A DNA stretch of 12,578 nt from Rhodothermia bacterium (GTDB lineage Bacteria > Bacteroidota > Rhodothermia > Rhodothermales > JABDKH01). Position 1 is the first letter of the stretch. The number at the start of each line of letters is the position of its first letter. Below the pieces are notes generated by a model, which had not been told where the DNA came from, ran no database searches, and saw nothing but the letters and a program-made list of their open reading frames with translations. Positions 7,637-12,578 of the stretch are shown here, one piece after another. The position numbers were made by a program, and so were the translations under genes. The stretch lies in NCBI GenBank assembly GCA_030431165.1, contig JAUIJQ010000037.1:1-12578 (forward strand), written 5' to 3'.

Positions 7637-8561
7637 GGGTCTTCCTCTTGTTCAGGTAGGAGAGCAGGGCTGCGTCAAACGAGCCGCCCGTGTCGACCTC
7701 GACGAAGTCGATGTTGTACTCACGACAGCGTACGCGAAACCGTTCCGAGAAGGCGCGAACCGCCTCTTTGTAGTTTTCGCGGAGCTGTGCGGGGTGCAGC
7801 GTTACCTCCTGGCCGGTCTCCATGTCGCGGAATACACTCGGGACATCAGGGAACTCAAACTCGCGCTCAGTCGCGGAATCCAGGAGATGGAACACAAGCA
7901 CCTCGTGACCGCGATACCGCAGATGTCGAAGGGACTTCAGCAAGTCGTCGTGACGATTGACATTTTCGAACAGGTCAGTGAGAATCATGACGAGCGATCG
8001 TCGCGAAATTCTGTCGGCGACCGAGTCGAGCGCTGTTGCCGCTCCTGTTTGCCTTGGCTGCTCTGGATCCTGGCTCAGGTTCTCAAGCTTGATGAGCAAC
8101 TGACGCAGAAAGCTGTTCGTCGACTTCGGCGGCATGACCGTGTGAACCGTGTCATCGAACGCAATGAGCCCGGTAGCATCACGCTGCTTGACCATCAGGT
8201 AATGCAGCGCCCCGGCGAGGTAGGCCGCATACTCGAACTTGGACAGCGAGGCGTTGCCCCGGTATCGCATGGACTGCGACGTGTCAAGGACCACGTAGCT
8301 CCGAAGGTTTGTCTCTTCTTCGTACTGCTTGACGTAGTACCGGTCCGTTTTTGCGAATGCCTTCCAGTCGACATGCCGCAGCTCGTCGCCCGGGTTGTAC
8401 GGGCGATGCTCGGCAAACTCCACAGAGAACCCGTGATACGGACTCTTGTGCAGGCCGGTGATGAAGCCTTCGACGATCATGCGGGCCCGCATCTCCATAT
8501 TGTCGAGCCTTGAGGCGACAACAGGGTCCAGATAACGCAGTGAGGCCGGGTGCTGAGACAT
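7629..8561 (-). CDS. DUF58 domain-containing protein (vWA-like fold)
   Basis: Protein of the DUF58 family, often encoded beside MoxR-type AAA ATPases and thought to act with them in complex assembly or in envelope and stress processes; its exact role is not established. Characteristic stretches are MRARMIVEGFITGLHKSPYH (25-44), FAEHRPYNPGDELRHVDWKA (49-68), TDRYYVKQYEEETNLRSYVV and a MIDAS-like DTSQS at 93-97. A later SLVMILTDLFEN strand follows the vWA pattern. The ATG at 8561 gives a 310-residue protein beginning MSQHPASLRYLDP, matching the usual N-terminus. An in-frame start at 8630 would add 23 residues with no family look. No membrane segment is seen. No MoxR gene is next to it here; downstream it overlaps the M20 amidohydrolase. 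Confidence 0.9.
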   Translation of the reverse strand: MSQHPASLRYLDPVVASRLDNMEMRARMIVEGFITGLHKSPYHGFSVEFAEHRPYNPGDELRHVDWKAFAKTDRYYVKQYEEETNLRSYVVLDTSQSMRYRGNASLSKFEYAAYLAGALHYLMVKQRDATGLIAFDDTVHTVMPPKSTNSFLRQLLIKLENLSQDPEQPRQTGAATALDSVADRISRRSLVMILTDLFENVNRHDDLLKSLRHLRYRGHEVLVFHLLDSATEREFEFPDVPSVFRDMETGQEVTLHPAQLRENYKEAVRAFSERFRVRCREYNIDFVEVDTGGSFDAALLSYLNKRKTLG

Positions 8562-8584
8562 GCTTGAAGGATTAGCGGTGAACA

Positions 8585-8684
8585 CGGATTTCCGATATGC
8601 TCCGCGTCGGGTACAGTTCCATCCGAACAAATCTCGTATTTTCGTCCGTCGAAACCGAACGGCTCCAGGCCGGATTATCCGAAC
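8585..8684. promoter_or_regulatory. Divergent intergenic region with repeated small palindromes and direct repeats
   Basis: The 140-base space between the DUF58 start and the pyrR start must hold promoters for both directions. It contains two similar palindromes, CGGATTTCCG at 8585-8594 and CGGATTATCCG at 8671-8681. It also has a direct repeat, ATCCGAAC, at 8621-8628 and 8677-8684. TATTTTCG at 8637-8644 is one mismatch from the Bacteroidota -7 box TAnnTTTG, but I see no matching TTTG upstream. Palindromes this short may arise by chance, and an operator role is only a guess. Confidence 0.3.
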
Positions 8685-8701
8685 CCCACTAAACCGTACG
8701 A

Positions 8702-9283
8702 TTGGAAGCGAACGACGTTGTCAAAGCGCGGCTGATGGATGAGCGCGATCTCGGCCTGACGCTTGATCGGATGGCGCGGCAGATCGTGGAGCTTCTCGAT
8801 CCCGACGAGGGGGATTCGGCATTTGCACTGGTGGGTATGCAGACGCGCGGCGTGTACCTGGCCAAACGCCTGCAGGAGCGGATCAAGCGGTTTGAGTCTA
8901 TCGACATGCCGCTCGGTGTGCTGGATTCGACGATGTACCGCGATGATTTCCGGATGGGCCGCAGGCAGCCGGTGGTGCGCAAAACGGAGATCCCCTTCGA
9001 CGTTACCGGCAAGCACCTCTTTCTTGTTGACGACGTGTTGTACACCGGCCGCACCGTCAGGGCTGGTCTTGATGCCCTGATGGACATGGGCCGGCCTGCG
9101 TCTGTCCAATGCCTCGTGCTCGTTGATCGCGGGCACCATGAGCTTCCGATTACGGCCGACATCGTCGGGCGGATCGTCCCAACGATGCCCGGGGAAGAAG
9201 TGCGGGTGCGGCTTGCCGAAATTGACGACCGCGAGGGTGTGTGGCTCGTGAACCATTTGTCCGGAGAAACCGGCACGTCATGA
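8702..9283 (+). CDS. pyrR: PyrR: pyrimidine operon regulator / uracil phosphoribosyltransferase
   Basis: Type I phosphoribosyltransferase-fold protein. Known PyrR proteins bind pyr mRNA when UMP is high and also make UMP from uracil and PRPP. The PRPP-binding loop LFLVDDVLYTGRTVRAGL lies at 106-123. Other family marks are FALVGMQTRGVYLAKRL (41-57), DSTMYRDDF (75-83) and VDRGHHELPITADIVGRIVP (141-160). The length of 193 residues is slightly above usual. The start is TTG at 8702, because an in-frame TAA at 8690-8692 blocks extension. The first internal ATG (8735) would remove residues that align with the family N-terminus. It ends in an ATGA overlap with pyrB. No canonical PyrR-binding loop is recognisable in the leader, so regulation by attenuation is not supported. 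Confidence 0.92.
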   Translation: MEANDVVKARLMDERDLGLTLDRMARQIVELLDPDEGDSAFALVGMQTRGVYLAKRLQERIKRFESIDMPLGVLDSTMYRDDFRMGRRQPVVRKTEIPFDVTGKHLFLVDDVLYTGRTVRAGLDALMDMGRPASVQCLVLVDRGHHELPITADIVGRIVPTMPGEEVRVRLAEIDDREGVWLVNHLSGETGTS

Positions 9284-10239
9284 TCGAACAGGGAGAAGGC
9301 CTCCGGCACAGACACCTCCTCGGACTCGCAACCTACGAGGCTGACGAGCTCGAATTGATTCTTCGTACGGCGCGGCAGTTCAGGGAAGTGCTGTACCGCC
9401 GAATTCGGCGGGTGCCGACGCTGCGCGGCATCACCATCGTCAACCTGTTCTTTGAACCATCGACGCGAACCCGCATCTCGTTCGAGCTTGCCGAGAAGCG
9501 GCTGTCTGCTGACACGATCAACTTCTCGAAGAGCGGTTCTTCGGTCTCGAAGGGGGAGACCCTGAAAGACACTGCCCAGAACATCGAGGCCATGAAGGTT
9601 GACATGGCTGTCATCCGACATCAGTCTCCCGGGGCGGCCCACTTCCTGACGCAGTGCGTTGACGCGGTTGTCGTCAATGCGGGCGATGGCGCCCACGAAC
9701 ATCCCACGCAGGCACTGCTGGATCTGCTCACCGTCTCTGACAACTTTGACTCGTTTGACGGACTAAACGTGTCCATTGTCGGCGACATCACGCACAGTCG
9801 TGTTGCTCGCTCCAACGTGCACGCGCTACGGACGCTTGGGGCGAACGTCACCCTCTGCGGTCCGCGTACGATGATGCCGCGTGAAGTTGAGTCGCTTGGT
9901 GTTCGTGTAACGCATCGACTTGACGAAGCGCTTGAAGGGTGTGATGTCGCGATGGCACTGCGAATTCAGTTGGAGCGGCAGGGTGCATCGCTTTTCCCAA
10001 CGCTGCGCGAATACCACAATACGTTTGGAATCCAGATGGATCACCTGGAACGGCACCCGGATCTGCTGATCATGCATCCGGGACCGGTGAACCGCGGCGT
10101 GGAACTCGCAAGTGAAGTTGTCGACCACGAACGTGCGGTCATTCTTGACCAGGTCACAAACGGCGTCGCCGTCAGGATGGCCGTCTTGTATCTCCTGTCG
10201 GGTTCGGTCGAAAACCGTACCGGCGAAGATGGTGAGTGA
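9280..10239 (+). CDS. pyrB: Aspartate carbamoyltransferase catalytic subunit PyrB
   Basis: Catalyses carbamoyl phosphate plus L-aspartate to N-carbamoyl-L-aspartate, the committed step of de novo pyrimidine synthesis, in the cytoplasm. The carbamoyl-phosphate loop FFEPSTRTRISFEL is at 57-70. The SSVSKGETLKDT loop (87-98) holds the catalytic lysine of the neighbouring subunit's active site. HPTQALLDLLTV is at 141-152, GDITHSRVARSN at 168-179, and the C-terminal MHPGPVNRGVEL is present. The length of 319 residues is normal. The ATG at 9280 overlaps the pyrR stop as ATGA; a GTG at 9241 in the same frame lies well inside pyrR and adds no conserved sequence. No pyrI regulatory-subunit gene follows. 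The gene after it starts 11 bases before the pyrB stop, so a pyrR-pyrB-HsdR_N operon is likely. Confidence 0.95.
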   Translation: MIEQGEGLRHRHLLGLATYEADELELILRTARQFREVLYRRIRRVPTLRGITIVNLFFEPSTRTRISFELAEKRLSADTINFSKSGSSVSKGETLKDTAQNIEAMKVDMAVIRHQSPGAAHFLTQCVDAVVVNAGDGAHEHPTQALLDLLTVSDNFDSFDGLNVSIVGDITHSRVARSNVHALRTLGANVTLCGPRTMMPREVESLGVRVTHRLDEALEGCDVAMALRIQLERQGASLFPTLREYHNTFGIQMDHLERHPDLLIMHPGPVNRGVELASEVVDHERAVILDQVTNGVAVRMAVLYLLSGSVENRTGEDGE

Positions 10240-10693
10240 GTGGCAGCCACCACGCCTTCACCTGCCGCCGTACGAATTCAAACACCGAAACGCGGCCGGG
10301 CGGCATGAGGTGTTAGACCCGCATCGCCAACGGTGGGTCGTGCTGACACCGGAGGAGTGGGTTCGCCTTCATGTGGTGCAGTTTCTTGTCAACGAGCGGG
10401 GTGTGCCGCCGGGACTGCTTGCCGTTGAATCAGCACTTCGATACGAGGGGCTCCTGCGTCGCGCAGACATCGTTGTTTTTGATCGAACGGGGCAGCCGGT
10501 GCTTGTTGTCGAATGCAAGGCCCCGACTGTCAGCCTCGACCAATCGGTGCTGGATCAGGTTGCCCGATATAACTACGAACTGGGCGCGCGGCACGTACTC
10601 GTCACCAACGGGCGCGATCATTTTGTGATACGCTACGACGGGGAGTCGCACCGCTTCCTGGATGATTTGCCGGCGTATTCAGCGCTACTTTGA
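10229..10693 (+). CDS. Stand-alone HsdR N-terminal-domain protein (HSDR_N_2-like, PD-(D/E)XK fold)
   Basis: A 154-residue protein resembling the isolated N-terminal nuclease domain of type I restriction HsdR subunits, a form I recall as widespread and single-copy in Bacteroidota. Visible marks are LPPYEFKHRN near the start, then EVLDPHRQRWVVLTPEEWVR, then the PD-(D/E)XK-type core RADIVVFDRTGQPVLVVECK with D and ExK, and QVARYNYELGARHVLVTNG. No helicase, hsdM or hsdS gene is nearby, so it is not a complete restriction enzyme and its true role is unknown. The ATG at 10229 (GTG at 10232 is an alternative) overlaps the end of pyrB by 11 bases, which implies co-expression with pyrRB. The family match is good; the function is unassigned. 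Confidence 0.85.
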   Translation: MVSEWQPPRLHLPPYEFKHRNAAGRHEVLDPHRQRWVVLTPEEWVRLHVVQFLVNERGVPPGLLAVESALRYEGLLRRADIVVFDRTGQPVLVVECKAPTVSLDQSVLDQVARYNYELGARHVLVTNGRDHFVIRYDGESHRFLDDLPAYSALL

Positions 10694-10718
10694 ACTGATA
10701 CCATGCCTCGTTCAAGTG
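10687..10718 (+). terminator. Imperfect inverted repeat at the end of the pyrR-pyrB-HsdR_N operon
   Basis: ACTTTGAAC at 10687-10695 can pair with GTTCAAGT at 10710-10717 if one T is bulged, around a loop of about 14 bases. It overlaps the stop codon of the HsdR-N gene and sits in the roughly 87-base gap before the nucleotidase gene. There is no T-run after it, so a factor-independent terminator is only weakly supported. Confidence 0.2.
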
Positions 10719-10780
10719 CCGCCGGGGGCCGTCGATAACACCACTGGTCCCCGTAAACACGCCAGACTTGCTTGATGCTG

Positions 10781-11773
10781 ATGACATCGTCGCTCTTTGA
10801 GAAGGAACTTGCCGTCGCTGTAGACGCCGTCAGAAGGGCTTCGTCTCTTTGTGCCCGTGTCCAGGCCGAAATCGCCGGGTCGGTGCTCGAGAAGAAAGAC
10901 CGCAGCCCTGTCACTGTCGCCGATTTTGGCAGTCAGGCGGTGGTTTGCCGGGCCCTACGCGACGCGTTTCCGGATGACGCGGTTGTTGCCGAAGAAGCGT
11001 CGGCTGCGTTGAAGGAGCCAGATGCCCGGCCCCTGCTCGATCGCGTCGTGTCAGTTGTGTCCGACGTTCACCCGGGTGTCACGGCGCAGCAGGTTTGTGA
11101 GTGGATTGATATTGGCGGCGGCGAAGTCGGCGCGTCGCGCCACTGGACACTTGATCCGATTGACGGCACCAAAGGTTTTTTGCGCGGCGAACAGTATGCG
11201 GTTGCCCTCGCACTGATTGTCGACGGCGAAGTGGTGGTTGGCGTTCTCGGGTGCCCCAACCTGTCCGTTCACGAAGGCGCGACGGAGCAGGGCGTCATGC
11301 TTGCCGCTATCAAGGGGCTTGGCGTTCAAGCGATGCCGCTGAGCGCCAGTGAGGGGCCAACCCCGGTCAAATCCAGTGCGCAGGCGCTGCCTGAGTATGC
11401 GCGGTTCTGCGAATCGGTGGAGTCAGGCCACACGGACCATTCCGAAGCCGCGCAGGTCGCACGCGTGCTCGGCATCTCGGGCTCCTCCGTGCGTCTCGAC
11501 TCGCAGGCCAAGTACGCCGTTGTTGCGCGTGGGGAAGCTGATATCTATATGCGACTGCCAACGCGGCCCGGCTACGTTGAGAAGATCTGGGACCACGCTG
11601 CGGGAAGCCTGGTGGTGACCGAGGCGGGCGGACGCGTGACTGACATTCACGGCGCCGACCTGGACTTCTCCAAGGGGCGCGGGCTGGTCGCAAACGCGGG
11701 CGTCATCGCTACCAACGGGCCCCTGCACGACGCGGTGCTCGCGGCGCTTGCAGAGGTTGGCGTCGGTCGCTAG
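10781..11773 (+). CDS. 3'(2'),5'-bisphosphate nucleotidase, HAL2/SAL1 type
   Basis: Mg-dependent, lithium-sensitive-type phosphatase of the inositol monophosphatase superfamily. It converts 3'-phosphoadenosine 5'-phosphate (PAP) to AMP, clearing the by-product of sulfate assimilation and sulfotransfer. KKDRSPVTVADFGSQAVV (38-55) and the metal-binding VVAEEAS (EE at 71-72) are followed by the metal loop HWTLDPIDGTKGFLRGEQYA (121-140). A WDHAAGSLVVTEAGGRVTDI segment begins at residue 270, and LDFSKGRGL comes near the end. The 330-residue length and the long segment between the EE and DPIDGT motifs fit HAL2/SAL1 better than the shorter CysQ. The ATG at 10781 is chosen; in-frame TTG (10772) and ATG (10775) add only two or three residues. 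It ends two bases from the convergent aminotransferase gene. No other sulfate-assimilation gene is in view. Confidence 0.88.
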   Translation: MTSSLFEKELAVAVDAVRRASSLCARVQAEIAGSVLEKKDRSPVTVADFGSQAVVCRALRDAFPDDAVVAEEASAALKEPDARPLLDRVVSVVSDVHPGVTAQQVCEWIDIGGGEVGASRHWTLDPIDGTKGFLRGEQYAVALALIVDGEVVVGVLGCPNLSVHEGATEQGVMLAAIKGLGVQAMPLSASEGPTPVKSSAQALPEYARFCESVESGHTDHSEAAQVARVLGISGSSVRLDSQAKYAVVARGEADIYMRLPTRPGYVEKIWDHAAGSLVVTEAGGRVTDIHGADLDFSKGRGLVANAGVIATNGPLHDAVLAALAEVGVGR

Positions 11774-11775
11774 GC

Positions 11776-12578
11776 TCAACCGAAGGCACGTACCAGCCGA
11801 TCGCAGGCATCTTCGAGCACAGGCATCTCCTTCGCAAAACAGAAGCGAAGCAGGTGGCTTCCCGAACGCGGGTCCTCGAAAAACGAAGCGCCCCGTACGG
11901 TACCAACGCCAGCCCTGTCGACAAGCGTCATCGCCGCTTGTGAGTCGTCGGAAAATCCGGCCTCGTGCATTCTCGGTTTGAATGAGGCGAGCACGTAGTA
12001 CGCCCCTTCGGGCCACGACACCTCAAAGCCGATCTGCTCCAGCGTTGAGCACATGAGTGTGCGCTTTGCGTCATAGGCGGATGCCAGGTCTTCAAAGTAG
12101 CCTGGGTCCATGTCAAACGCGGCGGCAACGCCGTGTTGAAGTGGGGTGGGGGCGCAAATGTACAGGAGATCATTGATCAAGCCGACGTGCTCCATGGTTG
12201 CCCGCGGCCCCGACGCGTATCCGAGCCGCCAGCCGGTCATATTGTAGGTCTTTGAGAAGCCCGATAGCGTGATTGTGCGGTCAAACGCACCGGGGATTGA
12301 TGCGAGCGAGACATGTTTGCGCCCGTCGTACAACATGTACTCATAGATCTCGTCGGTGATGATGGTAAGGTCGTGCTCTTCCGCGATCAGCAGCAGACGT
12401 TGCATCTCTTCGGTTGTCCACACCTTGCCGGATGGGTTGGACGGGGTGGTCAGGACGATGGCACGCGTCGACTTCGTAATCGTCTTGCGCAGCGCGTCGG
12501 CGTCGAACTGCCACCCGGGCTGCGTCAGTGGGACGCACTGGGGGGAGAATCCGAAGAGCTGAAGGATGTCCCGATGGT
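11776..12578 (-). CDS. Class I/II PLP-dependent aminotransferase (5' partial)
   Basis: The frame is open to the right edge, so the N-terminal part lies outside the window; the in-frame portion begins at 12576. The visible 266 residues cover most of the large PLP-binding domain and the C-terminal small domain of a fold-type I aminotransferase. TTPSNPSGKV carries the asparagine that contacts the cofactor, and TDEIYEYM has the aspartate and tyrosine. LSGFSKTYNMTGWRLGY contains the Schiff-base lysine, encoded at 12250-12252. HLLRFCF near the C-terminus carries the carboxylate-binding arginine. The sequence resembles the aspartate/aromatic and kynurenine-aminotransferase-like group, but the amino-donor preference cannot be read. 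The GTG at 12423 lies inside the conserved domain and is not the true start. The stop lies two bases from the convergent nucleotidase stop. Confidence 0.92.
   Translation of the reverse strand, partial: HRDILQLFGFSPQCVPLTQPGWQFDADALRKTITKSTRAIVLTTPSNPSGKVWTTEEMQRLLLIAEEHDLTIITDEIYEYMLYDGRKHVSLASIPGAFDRTITLSGFSKTYNMTGWRLGYASGPRATMEHVGLINDLLYICAPTPLQHGVAAAFDMDPGYFEDLASAYDAKRTLMCSTLEQIGFEVSWPEGAYYVLASFKPRMHEAGFSDDSQAAMTLVDRAGVGTVRGASFFEDPRSGSHLLRFCFAKEMPVLEDACDRLVRAFG

Noticed and set aside
7596..8513. Plus-strand open frame of 305 codons opposite DUF58
   Set aside because: Antisense to a strongly conserved DUF58 gene; its product shows no recognisable motif.
8660..8672. CGGC-TCCAG-GCCG hairpin in the pyrR leader as a PyrR-binding attenuator
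   Set aside because: The stem is only four base pairs and the loop does not match the known PyrR recognition sequence, so it is indistinguishable from chance.
8689..9702. Long open frame of 337 codons on the minus strand opposite pyrR and the start of pyrB
   Set aside because: It is the antisense shadow of two clearly recognisable genes. Its product is rich in arginine and serine with no family resemblance, as expected in GC-rich coding DNA.
10229..10693. A type I restriction-modification system, from the HsdR-like domain and the methylase fragment at the left edge
   Set aside because: The HsdR-like protein has only the N-terminal domain, with no helicase, hsdM or hsdS. The methylase fragment is about 10 kb away, is truncated and belongs to a different (type ISP) class. 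Nothing links the two as a working defence system.
1..12578. tRNA or rRNA genes, CRISPR arrays, insertion sequences, phage genes
   Set aside because: Reading both strands showed no spaced direct repeats, transposase or integrase motifs, or RNA-gene-like segments; nearly all of the sequence is covered by recognised protein genes.

Overview
The window is about 12.6 kb of dense, moderately high-GC bacterial chromosome. It carries mostly housekeeping genes on both strands, with overlapping or nearly abutting ends and no intergenic gap over about 150 bases. Several hallmarks point to the Bacteroidota/Rhodothermota side of the tree. The Mrp/ApbC ATPase has the CxxC-less 'ENMAYF-x-PxxLPDxxY' segment. 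A small NifU C-terminal-domain protein begins MQKD. A stand-alone 154-residue HsdR-N-like protein is of the Bacteroidota housekeeping kind. Shine-Dalgarno sequences are mostly absent and TTG/GTG starts are common. The lineage is an inference from remembered family features, not from a search.

Layout. Positions 2-3820 (+): the 3' end of a type ISP restriction-modification-like methylase fragment with an unrelated tail; prmA (ribosomal protein L11 methyltransferase), joined by a GTGA overlap; a short Ppx/GppA phosphatase overlapping prmA by 34 bases; then an Mrp/ApbC Fe-S carrier ATPase and a NifU-type Fe-S scaffold protein. Positions 3759-5609 (-): a PabB-PabC fusion for 4-aminobenzoate (folate) synthesis, whose 3' end runs antisense into nifU. 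Positions 5631-6410 (+): exonuclease III. Positions 6407-8561 (-): a DUF58 protein followed by an M20 amidohydrolase with an 8-base overlap. Positions 8702-10693 (+): pyrR, pyrB and a stand-alone HsdR-N-domain protein, all overlapping. Positions 10781-11773 (+): a HAL2/SAL1-type 3'(2'),5'-bisphosphate nucleotidase. Positions 11776-12578 (-): the C-terminal part of a class I/II aminotransferase that runs off the window.

Functional groups. Mrp and NifU form an iron-sulfur cluster assembly pair. PyrR and PyrB handle uracil salvage/regulation and the committed step of pyrimidine synthesis. PabBC makes the p-aminobenzoate moiety of folate. I see no tRNA, rRNA, CRISPR array, insertion sequence or phage gene.

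Novelty. I do not see a convincing new multi-gene system. The most unusual items are the chimeric methylase remnant at the left edge, the co-transcribed HsdR-N singleton behind pyrB, the antisense stop-codon overrun between pabBC and nifU, and small palindromes and direct repeats in the DUF58/pyrR divergent region.
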